Notes under the pieces: generated by a model
What the model was told of the DNA's origin: nothing
Databases searched by the model: none
Seen by the model: the letters and a program-made list of their open reading frames with translations, nothing else
Program-made: the position numbers and the translations under genes
Assembly: GCA_028141885.1 (NCBI GenBank)
Contig: JAOIQU010000021.1
Location: 1-24,925, forward strand
Length of the DNA stretch: 24,925 bases
Reading direction: 5' to 3'
Source of the DNA: Flavobacteriales bacterium
GTDB taxonomy: Bacteria > Bacteroidota > Bacteroidia > Flavobacteriales > UA16
Part shown: positions 7,188 through 13,240 of the stretch, in pieces
How positions within the stretch are numbered: position 1 is the first letter of the stretch
Layout: every line of letters begins with the position of its first letter

Positions 7188-7205
7188 TCCCTCACCACCA
7201 AGGCC

Positions 7206-8063
7206 ATGATTCAATACAACCCCAAAAGCTGGTTCAGTCTGATTTTTGCCGCGTACAGCCGTCACGTGTTTCGCCGGTTGTTTCCCTTGCTTTTGGCGAT
7301 GGGCGTTCTGAGCGCAGGCGTCTGCTACGTGGAGTTGCACTACCTGAAAAAACCTGTGGAGTTGAGCAACGTTGTGCACTCGTTGCTCGGTTTTGTGTTG
7401 TCGCTGTTTCTCGTGTTTCGGACCAACACCGCGTACGACCGATGGTGGGAAGGCCGAAAGCAATGGGGCGGACTTGTGAATGTCTCGAGAACCCTTGCGA
7501 CTCGGGTGCGAGAGTTCAGCAAAGACGACGTCACAAGGGACTTCTTTCAAGTTCACATTCCTGGATTTGTCGATGCCCTGCGGGACCACCTTCGACCCAA
7601 TCAATCCGGTGAACCGGCAAGACCAGAGGATGGTCGTTTTGCCTCTGCAGACCATGCTCCCAATGCGTGGGCTCAAGCCATGGAACGCGAGGCGATGAAG
7701 CGTCTCGAGGCCGGAGAGTGGACGCCCCAGCAGCACTGGTTGGTTTCCCAAAACTTGGAGCGGATGGTCGATATCCTCGGCGCGTGCGAGCGCATCTTGA
7801 AAACCCCAATCCCCTACAGCTACAGCATGTTCATGAAGAAGTTCATCTTCCTGTACGTGGTGACGTTGCCCTTGGGGTTTGTGACGACGTTTGGCTGGTG
7901 GGCTGTACCTGTGGTCATGCTGGTGTTCTACATTTTGGTCAGCGTTGAGCTCATTGCCGAGGAGATTGAAGACCCGTTTGGCGTGGATGAAAATGACCTG
8001 CCCTTGGATGACATGTGCACCACGATTCGGGCCAACACCGACGAAATCTTGACCCGTGGCTGA
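7206..8063 (+). CDS. Bestrophin-family ion channel
   Basis: 285-residue inner-membrane protein of the bacterial bestrophin family (YneE/UPF0187), pentameric cation or anion channels. Family signatures are visible: MIQYNPKSWFSLIFAAYSRH at the N-terminus; a first hydrophobic pair from about 23 to 70; FRTNTAYDRWWEGRKQWGGL at 71-90, the most conserved bestrophin segment; a central soluble helical region rich in charged residues; a second hydrophobic pair in YVVTLPLGFVTTFGWWAVPV and VMLVFYILVSVELIAEE; and EDPFGVDENDLPLDD near 255-269, equivalent to the acidic cluster. Upstream ATG 7167 would add 13 residues (MGVALSLSLTTKA), but 7206 is favoured by the promoter box at 7180 and the family N-terminus. 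The next gene overlaps its stop by 8 nt, implying co-translation. It is intact although both flanking transport genes are remnants. Confidence 0.9.
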   Translation: MIQYNPKSWFSLIFAAYSRHVFRRLFPLLLAMGVLSAGVCYVELHYLKKPVELSNVVHSLLGFVLSLFLVFRTNTAYDRWWEGRKQWGGLVNVSRTLATRVREFSKDDVTRDFFQVHIPGFVDALRDHLRPNQSGEPARPEDGRFASADHAPNAWAQAMEREAMKRLEAGEWTPQQHWLVSQNLERMVDILGACERILKTPIPYSYSMFMKKFIFLYVVTLPLGFVTTFGWWAVPVVMLVFYILVSVELIAEEIEDPFGVDENDLPLDDMCTTIRANTDEILTRG

Positions 8064-8454
8064 CCCCAAACCAACCGGTCAATCGCACGTGGTCGGGGCC
8101 CTTTTTCTCGCATTGGGGGCAACTGCGGGCGCATTGGGCGCCCACGCCCTCGAAGGTGTCCTGACCCCCGATCGCTTGGAGTCGTGGGCAACGGCCAGTC
8201 TGTACCTGTTGGTCATGGGGGCGGCCTTGGTGGGAGCGCATCGTCAACACGCCACACAGAACTCCCGCCGCGCCTTGCAGGCGGTGGCCACTGGAACGGT
8301 GATGTTTTCAGGCAGCATCATGGCCCTGGTCATGCTGGCCACACTGGACTTGGCCCCAGGATTGCGGACCGTATTGGGGCCCATGACCCCTGTCGGGGGC
8401 GTATTGATGATTGGCGGGTGGGTCGTTTGGGCTTGGGGTCAAGGCAGGCAATGA
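8056..8454 (+). CDS. DUF423 family small membrane protein
   Basis: 132-residue protein matching the DUF423 (YwdK/YgdD-like) family, whose function is unknown. The characteristic N-terminal helix VVGALFLALGATAGALGAHALEG is followed by LTPDRLESWATASLYLLVMGAAL, and two further hydrophobic helices end GGVLMIGGWVVWAW, giving about four membrane segments. No ATG is available near the N-terminus; GTG 8056 overlaps the bestrophin stop by 8 nt and gives a normal length, though an internal GTG (HVVGALF) could also be used. The stop overlaps the ATG of the next, degraded, receptor fragment (ATGA at 8451-8454). The overlaps suggest an original operon of bestrophin, DUF423 and possibly the receptor. Confidence 0.85.
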   Translation: MADPKPTGQSHVVGALFLALGATAGALGAHALEGVLTPDRLESWATASLYLLVMGAALVGAHRQHATQNSRRALQAVATGTVMFSGSIMALVMLATLDLAPGLRTVLGPMTPVGGVLMIGGWVVWAWGQGRQ

Positions 8455-8792
8455 GGCGGCCATTCGTCCAAGCATTTGTGACGGATTCGCGGGACGAGGA
8501 TGGTGCGGTGCTTCCTTGGACGCCACCCGCGACCGGGCGTTGTGAGGTTCAGCGTCCTTGGAGAGGTTTTAACCGCTCGCAAGGTCTCAGTGCCTTGGTG
8601 TTCGAAGCATCTCGAGACGCCCTGCTTTGGCACGCAAGCACAACGCTGCTTGCTGGAGAACGTTGGACGGTCAGAGGCCAGTGCATCAACCTGACCAACG
8701 CCCGGTACATTCCCACGTTGTCGTTGTTGCAAAACCTCGGCATCCCTGAGCCCGGTCGGAACCTGCGGGTTCAGCTCGTTTATGCAAGGTGA
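8451..8792 (+). pseudogene. C-terminal remnant of a TonB-dependent receptor
   Basis: Open frame of 113 residues that resembles only the end of a TonB-dependent receptor barrel. It has DGAVLPWTPPATGRCEV near residues 17-33, like the 'G..LPLMPP.R' strand late in such barrels, and closes with LLAGERWTVRGQCINLTN, ARYIPTLSLLQNLGIPEPGRNL and RVQLVYAR, the standard last strands. There is no signal peptide, TonB box, plug or most of the barrel, so about five sixths of a normal receptor is absent. The middle stretch (GFNRSQGLSALVFEASRDAL) looks shortened as well, which suggests more than one deletion. The ATG, overlapping the DUF423 stop in an ATGA, may be fortuitous. It could be expressed as a small protein but would not reach the outer membrane. 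The 49 nt that follow hold only the promoter-like box of the next gene. Confidence 0.75.
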
Positions 8793-8829
8793 GTTTGGCC
8801 CAACGGTCGGAAGGCGCATCTCTCTGACG

Positions 8830-8837
8830 TAGCTTTC
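8830..8837 (+). promoter_or_regulatory. Candidate -7 promoter box for the dioxygenase-like gene
   Basis: TAGCTTTC, one base off TAnnTTTG, has its first T exactly 12 nt before ATG 8842, so the predicted transcript starts at the start codon. No -33 TTTG is seen at standard spacing. Confidence 0.45.
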
Positions 8838-8841
8838 AACC

Positions 8842-9849
8842 ATGAAACGCAGTCAATTCCTGACCTCCATTGGCGCAGCACTGTCGGCGCCGTTTGCCTT
8901 GCCTTTGGCAAGTTTGGGTCAAAGCCGAAAAGATCCCTCTGAGGCATCGCGGAGCAATTGTGTTTTGGTGCCGAGTGAAACGGCGGGTCCTTTCCCCCTC
9001 GACTTGACGGAAAATGCCTTCTTCTTTAGGCAAGAAATACAAGAAGACCGAGCGGGGGTGAGGTTGCGCCAGCGCATTCGAGTTCTGGGAGCGGACAACT
9101 GTGAGCCCATGGCCAATGTCAGGGTCAACATCTGGCATTGCGATCGAGATGGGGATTATTCAGGCTATGCGGCCATGAATTCGGAAGGTCAGACCTATTG
9201 TCGAGGGTACCAGATGACCGATGCGTATGGCGAATGTGAATTCGTGACCATTTTTCCAGGATGGTATCCAGGTCGCGTGACGCACGTGCACTTTCAAGTG
9301 TTTGTGAGTTCGCAATACAGCGTGGTGAGTCAGTGGACATGGCCGCATGAGGATGCCGTGAACGCTGTGAATGCCCACCCTGACCTGTACCCAGCGGGGC
9401 CGGACCCACTGGCGCCTGCCCAAGACGGGGTCTTCGCCGATGGGTTTGAGCTGCAACTGGCGGATTTGGCTTGGGACGACGAGGCGCAGGAATACGTGTC
9501 GTTGTACGAGGTGACGGTAGAAGGCGGCGGCACAACCGGAGTGGGGTACCAGGAATTTCAAAACGAGTCGCTGTTTCGTTTGGGACAAAACCTCCCCAAC
9601 CCAGTGGTTCAATCTACCACCATTCCCCTTCAATTGAATCGGCCGGCGCAGGTCACGTGGTCTTTGTGGTCGCTTCAAGGACGCTGCGTGCACAAACGAG
9701 ACATGGGCACGTTGGGAGCTGGGGAACACAAGTGGACGGTTGATTTTGCATCCTTGCAGTTGCCCGCGGCTTCATACATCTATCAAGTGGAGGTTGTTAC
9801 TGATGGCGCACGGCACACCGATGTCAAGCGCATGACGTTGATGCACTAA
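8842..9849 (+). CDS. T9SS-secreted intradiol ring-cleavage dioxygenase-like protein
   Basis: 335-residue secreted protein. Residues 1-26 are a signal peptide (MKRSQFLTSIGAALSAPFALPLASLG), resembling a Tat signal but lacking the twin arginine. Residues about 38-240 belong to the intradiol dioxygenase superfamily, non-heme Fe(III) enzymes that cleave catechols between the hydroxyls: SETAGPFPLDL (45-55), VRVNIWHCDRDGDYSGY (93-109), GYQMTDAYGECEFVTIFPGW (122-141) and YPGRVTHVHFQV (142-153). The four expected iron ligands are present: Tyr106, Tyr142, His148 and His150. Residues about 253-335 form a T9SS sorting domain (LPNPVVQSTTIPLQL, then LWSLQGRCVHKRDMG, ending VKRMTLMH). It is therefore predicted to act outside the cell, perhaps on catechol-like compounds or lignin- or algal-derived phenolics; the substrate is inferred only. 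CysQ follows after 10 nt, so the two may be co-transcribed. Confidence 0.88.
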   Translation: MKRSQFLTSIGAALSAPFALPLASLGQSRKDPSEASRSNCVLVPSETAGPFPLDLTENAFFFRQEIQEDRAGVRLRQRIRVLGADNCEPMANVRVNIWHCDRDGDYSGYAAMNSEGQTYCRGYQMTDAYGECEFVTIFPGWYPGRVTHVHFQVFVSSQYSVVSQWTWPHEDAVNAVNAHPDLYPAGPDPLAPAQDGVFADGFELQLADLAWDDEAQEYVSLYEVTVEGGGTTGVGYQEFQNESLFRLGQNLPNPVVQSTTIPLQLNRPAQVTWSLWSLQGRCVHKRDMGTLGAGEHKWTVDFASLQLPAASYIYQVEVVTDGARHTDVKRMTLMH

Positions 9850-9859
9850 GAACAACATC

Positions 9860-10666
9860 ATGAAAAACCCACTGATGCATTTGGCACTGGAGGCGGCCGT
9901 GTCGGCCGGGCAAGCCATTCTGAAAATTTACGAGGACGAGGATTTTGGTGTGGAGTTGAAAGCGGATGCAAGTCCACTCACGCGAGCCGATCGAGCTGCA
10001 CACAAGGTCATTTTGAAGCACCTGCAGGCGTCAGGCATCCCCGTGTTGTCCGAGGAGGGAAGGCACCTGCCTTTCGAGCAACGAAAACCGTGGCGCGAGT
10101 TGTGGATTGTAGACCCTGTGGATGGGACCAAGGAATTCATCAAACGCAACGGAGAATTCACGGTCAACATCGCCTTGGTCAGAGATGGGAAGGCTGTTCT
10201 GGGCGTCGTTTTGGCACCGGTGTTGGGTCATCTCTACGTCGGTGAGGCGGGAGTGGGAGCCTGGCGTTTGGATGTGTCGATGGGTTCGGAAGTCGACATG
10301 GACCAAATGTGGGCCTCTCGAGACCCCCTGCCGATGGGCGCGCCTTCAGAACGGACGTTCACGGTGGTGGCAAGCCGTTCTCACATGTCGCCTGAAACGG
10401 AAGCCTTCGTCGAAGAAATGCGTACCGCACATGGCAAGGTGGAGCTCATCAGCAAAGGCAGCTCATTGAAACTGTGCATGGTGGCAGAGGGCACGGCTGA
10501 CGCTTACCCCAGGTTTGCTCCGACCATGGAGTGGGACACGGCGGCGGGACAGGCTGTGTGTGAGGCCGCGGGCTGCGAGGTCATCGACCAAAACACGAAC
10601 GAGCCCATGCGGTACAACCGCGAAGAATTGCTGAACGCATGGTTTTTGGTGACGCGACATCGATGA
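9860..10666 (+). CDS. cysQ: 3'(2'),5'-bisphosphate nucleotidase CysQ
   Basis: 268-residue cytoplasmic Mg2+-dependent phosphatase of the inositol monophosphatase superfamily, expected to hydrolyse PAP (3'-phosphoadenosine 5'-phosphate) made during sulfate assimilation or sulfation. Metal-binding motifs are in order: LSEEG (63-67), DPVDGTKEFI (85-94, with Asp85, Asp88, Gly89 and Thr90), then EWDTAAGQAVCEAAG (224-238, with Asp226). The KEFIKRNGEFTVNIAL continuation is specific to CysQ within the superfamily, and length is normal. ATG 9860 follows the dioxygenase stop by 10 nt. No APS kinase or ATP sulfurylase genes are near; the SLC13 transporter and the dead SulP gene are the only other possible sulfate genes in the window. 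Confidence 0.93.
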   Translation: MKNPLMHLALEAAVSAGQAILKIYEDEDFGVELKADASPLTRADRAAHKVILKHLQASGIPVLSEEGRHLPFEQRKPWRELWIVDPVDGTKEFIKRNGEFTVNIALVRDGKAVLGVVLAPVLGHLYVGEAGVGAWRLDVSMGSEVDMDQMWASRDPLPMGAPSERTFTVVASRSHMSPETEAFVEEMRTAHGKVELISKGSSLKLCMVAEGTADAYPRFAPTMEWDTAAGQAVCEAAGCEVIDQNTNEPMRYNREELLNAWFLVTRHR

Positions 10667-10682
10667 CCCTTTTGCAGGGACC

Positions 10683-10690
10683 TACCTTGT
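10683..10690 (+). promoter_or_regulatory. Candidate -7 promoter box for the DUF1801 gene
   Basis: TACCTTGT begins 12 nt before ATG 10695 and matches the TAnCTT form seen ahead of other genes here. The predicted mRNA would start at the start codon. Confidence 0.4.
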
Positions 10691-10694
10691 TTGC

Positions 10695-11153
10695 ATGAAG
10701 ATTGAAGCGAGCACAGTGGATGGATACCTGCAAAAGGTGCCGGCAGAGCGACAAGAGCCCATGGCCAGATTGAGGACGTTGCTTCGTTCCAACCTCCCCG
10801 AGGGTTTCGAGGAGGTGCTGAGTTACGGCATGCCTGGTTTTGTGGTGCCCCATGCCTTGTATCCCAAAGGATATCATTGCGATCCCACTCTGCCGCTGCC
10901 TTTTGTGAGTTTTGCCAGCCAGAAAAACTTCATCGCACTTTACCACATGGGACTTTACGCCAACGAAGAGCACATGGCTTGGTTCACAGCGTCTTGGGAC
11001 GCGGCCCAATGGGGCAAACTCGACATGGGCAAGAGTTGCATCCGTTTCAAGAACATGGATAAGATACCATGGGATTTGTTGTCGGAATTGGCGACCAAAA
11101 TCACCCCACAAGCATGGATTTCTCAATACGAGGCAGCATTTTTGAAGCCATGA
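10695..11153 (+). CDS. DUF1801 (YdhG-like) domain protein
   Basis: 152-residue cytoplasmic protein with the DUF1801 layout: an N-terminal helical part (VDGYLQKVPAERQEPMARLRTLL), the LPEGFEEVLSYGMPGFVVP segment at about 35-53 that is typical of the family, FVSFASQKNFIALYHMGLY, and LDMGKSCIRFKNMDKIPWDLL near 114-134. Related folds occur in YdhG and frataxin-like proteins, but the role is unknown and I assign none. The stop overlaps the start of the next gene (ATGA at 11150-11153), so translation is probably coupled to the lipid A deacylase-like gene; whether that has functional meaning is unclear. A TAnCTT box lies directly upstream. Confidence 0.85.
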   Translation: MKIEASTVDGYLQKVPAERQEPMARLRTLLRSNLPEGFEEVLSYGMPGFVVPHALYPKGYHCDPTLPLPFVSFASQKNFIALYHMGLYANEEHMAWFTASWDAAQWGKLDMGKSCIRFKNMDKIPWDLLSELATKITPQAWISQYEAAFLKP

Positions 11154-12235
11154 TGCGTTCGTTTTGCGTTTTGTTGATCTCTTGTTTCCTGCACAACGTG
11201 CAGGCGCAGGTCCGATGGTTGCCCACGGAAGTCAGTGGATCGACGGGATATTGGCTCACCAAGGTGTCCATGCGCGATGTGCCTGACGGAGCAGCCTATG
11301 GCGGATATCTGGGGTGGATGACCAAAGCGAGCAACGGATGGGCTGCAGGAAGTGGAGGCATTGAGCACGGTGGGTTTGTTGGCATCCACAACACGGGAGC
11401 GGAAGAATATGGATGGCAGCCCCAGGCCGGTTGGACGTTGCGCACCGGAACGACCCGACTCATTGGGTGGTCATTCTCCGCGGGTGTGGCCTACAATGAA
11501 AAGATCTACGACGAGGTCAATGCCCCTGATTTGGAAGCTGTGGGGTCACATTGGAACGCCCTTGCAAGGCTCGGCATCACTGTGGCCAATGACAGTCGCA
11601 TCTCGCTGGGGCTGGGCATCCTGCACACCAGCAACGGGGCGATCAAGCGCCCCAACCTGGGTATCAACACCCCACAAGCCAATTTGATTGTGAGGCTGGT
11701 GGAGACGCCTCGCAGACCCGTCACTCTGGACGTGGCCGAGCGTGGTACGTGGCGGCATGCGGTCGCCGTGGGTATTGGAGCGCGTGATCAGTTCCGAGTG
11801 GGGGATGCCTTGGGGGTGCAGGAAGTGTTGGCGCAGTCCTCGTACGTGAGAAGCCACAAATATGCCTGGACTGGGCAAGTGTCGTTGGTCCATCACGGCG
11901 CGGTAGGCGCGGTTCATCCTGACAACGTGGCTCAGGACACCACCGTGGTGACCGTGCTGGACCGCCTTCAGCCCAACGTCAGCGCCGGGTGGACTTGGAT
12001 GTTGGGACGGGCCCGAATGGACTTGCTGTTTGGGGCGGTGTTGATGAATCCAACGCCTGACCTGGTCTGGCGTTACAACAAAGCGCAATTGTGGTACACC
12101 GTGCACCCAAGCGTCGATGTGCTTGTCTCGCTTCGGTTCTCCGAGGTCAGGGCGGATTATGCAAGCCTCGGCGTGGCCATGCGTTTGGGCCAAACTGAAA
12201 GCAACTGCAGCACCTGTCCCAAGTGGGGCTTTTGA
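11150..12235 (+). CDS. PagL-like acyloxyacyl hydrolase (lipid A 3-O-deacylase family)
   Basis: About 361-residue outer-membrane beta-barrel candidate. Residues 1-20 are a signal peptide ending VQAQ. The diagnostic segment is LGLGILHTSNGAIKRPNLGI followed by NTPQANLIVRL (about 154-183), which carries the H-x-S-N motif (His159, Ser161, Asn162) of PagL, where His and Ser are catalytic; family members remove the 3-O acyl chain of lipid A. Alternating hydrophobic strands flank it (WSFSAGVAYNEKIY, HAVAVGIGARDQFRV, VLVSLRFSEV). The start is one of two adjacent ATGs, 11150 or 11153; 11150 overlaps the preceding stop in ATGA. An upstream in-frame start at 11069 lies within the previous gene and lacks a leading signal peptide. 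The protein is longer than classical PagL (about 170 aa), as is usual in Bacteroidota. It ends 30 nt before a patatin-like gene, making a possible lipid-remodelling pair. Confidence 0.85.
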   Translation: MMRSFCVLLISCFLHNVQAQVRWLPTEVSGSTGYWLTKVSMRDVPDGAAYGGYLGWMTKASNGWAAGSGGIEHGGFVGIHNTGAEEYGWQPQAGWTLRTGTTRLIGWSFSAGVAYNEKIYDEVNAPDLEAVGSHWNALARLGITVANDSRISLGLGILHTSNGAIKRPNLGINTPQANLIVRLVETPRRPVTLDVAERGTWRHAVAVGIGARDQFRVGDALGVQEVLAQSSYVRSHKYAWTGQVSLVHHGAVGAVHPDNVAQDTTVVTVLDRLQPNVSAGWTWMLGRARMDLLFGAVLMNPTPDLVWRYNKAQLWYTVHPSVDVLVSLRFSEVRADYASLGVAMRLGQTESNCSTCPKWGF

Positions 12236-12262
12236 CTTAAGGACAGATTGGCCTTACCTTAA
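12231..12262 (+). promoter_or_regulatory. Candidate -33/-7 promoter for the patatin-like gene
   Basis: TTTG (12231-12234), overlapping the stop of the previous gene, is followed after 20 nt by TACCTTAA (12255-12262). That is the spacing described for Bacteroidota -33/-7 promoters and the only case in the window where both elements are well placed. The start codon GTG 12266 is 11 nt from the first T of the -7 box. Confidence 0.55.
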
Positions 12263-12265
12263 GTT

Positions 12266-13141
12266 GTGGCCTCATCCAACTCATCTTTGACTTTCGACAC
12301 CCTCATTCTGGAGGGGGGGAGTTTGCGTTGCGCTTTCTCGGCTGGGGTCATGGATGCGCTGCTGCTGTTGGGACCTGTGTCGTTCGACCGCATCTTGGGG
12401 GTCAGCGCGGGGTCAATGGTGATGGCCACGTATTTGGCCGGACAGTACAAGCACTTCTATCGCATCTCAAAAGAGCTTGTCGAGGACGGCAAGTTCATTC
12501 GGTTCTCTTCGGCGTGGTCCAAGGAGGGGCTGATGAACTTGACCCACCTCAAAGCCCATGTCATGCGACACGCGCCGTTGAATTTGGACGCGCTTCAGCA
12601 AGCCCAAATCAACACGGAAGCCATCGTCGTCACGACGTCATTTGAGGAAGGCATTCCCAAATACGTCATCCCCGAAGGCCGGGAGTGGTTGGACGCATTG
12701 GTGGCGTCGGCGTCGCTGCCTTTGGTGACCCGGGGCAAGGTCAAGTTCAGAGGCGAATGGATGTTCGATGGGGGATATTCTGACCCATTGCCGCTGGAAA
12801 AAGCCCTCGAGTTAGGAGGGCAACGCATCCTTGTTGTGCGAACACGACCCATGGGAGACCACGCCGCTCAGAGCTACGTCGATTCGTTTGGTTCGTACTG
12901 GTATCGTCATCACGAAGCCCTGGCGCCGCTCTTTGAGCAAGGTTACGAGCGATACAACGACACAGTCGATCGCTTGTTGAAGGGAGGTGACAACCACGGG
13001 CGAACGTGGGAGGAAATCGCACCGCCTTTTCCGCTGAAGACCGATTCTTGGACGGTGGGGTCCCAGGAAATCGGCGAAGACTACCGTCTTGGCGTCGAAA
13101 CAGCCATGAATTGGTGGGCGCACAAAGTGGTTCTTGATTGA
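12266..13141 (+). CDS. Patatin-like phospholipase family protein
   Basis: 291-residue alpha/beta hydrolase of the patatin family, acting as a lipid acyl hydrolase with a Ser-Asp dyad. Motifs: the glycine-rich oxyanion loop LILEGGSLRCAFSAGV (13-28), in which Ser replaces the usual third Gly of EGGG; the nucleophile elbow GVSAGS (45-50, Ser47); and the dyad Asp in DGGYSDPLPL (168-177, Asp168). There is no signal peptide, so it is probably cytoplasmic or peripheral, like E. coli YjjU. The start is GTG 12266, directly after a promoter-like box; no ATG precedes the conserved LILEGG. It lies 30 nt after the PagL-like gene but has its own well-spaced promoter. It ends about 100 nt before the glycan locus, with a weak hairpin downstream. 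Confidence 0.9.
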   Translation: MASSNSSLTFDTLILEGGSLRCAFSAGVMDALLLLGPVSFDRILGVSAGSMVMATYLAGQYKHFYRISKELVEDGKFIRFSSAWSKEGLMNLTHLKAHVMRHAPLNLDALQQAQINTEAIVVTTSFEEGIPKYVIPEGREWLDALVASASLPLVTRGKVKFRGEWMFDGGYSDPLPLEKALELGGQRILVVRTRPMGDHAAQSYVDSFGSYWYRHHEALAPLFEQGYERYNDTVDRLLKGGDNHGRTWEEIAPPFPLKTDSWTVGSQEIGEDYRLGVETAMNWWAHKVVLD

Positions 13142-13155
13142 GATTGCGCATCGGA

Positions 13156-13186
13156 TGTCCTCCGGACACCATTTCCTTCCTTTTTG
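13156..13186 (+). terminator. Weak terminator-like hairpin after the patatin gene
   Basis: TGTCC (13156-13160), loop TCC, GGACA (13164-13168), followed 12 nt later by a run of five T. The stem is short and the T-tract is distant, so termination here is only possible. It separates the patatin gene from the glycan utilization locus. Confidence 0.3.
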
Positions 13187-13211
13187 TGACGTGTAATCCG
13201 ATCGGTTGAGG

Positions 13212-13219
13212 TAAATTGT
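13212..13219 (+). promoter_or_regulatory. Candidate -7 box for the glycan utilization operon
   Basis: TAAATTGT, an imperfect match to TAnnTTTG, lies 29 nt before ATG 13241. TTTG at 13183-13186 is 25 nt upstream, longer than the preferred spacing. It is the best candidate in the 99-nt gap that must contain the promoter of a nearly 11-kb operon. Confidence 0.3.
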
Positions 13220-13240
13220 ACTCGCGTTGCAAATTCCAAT

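Noticed and set aside
7167..7205. Upstream ATG for bestrophin
   Set aside because: An exact -7 promoter box at 7180-7187 lies after this ATG, and the family N-terminus begins at MIQYNPKSW (7206).
7179..8069. 296-residue minus-strand frame opposite bestrophin
   Set aside because: Rich in His, Gln and Arg without motifs, and it mirrors the bestrophin gene exactly; a shadow.
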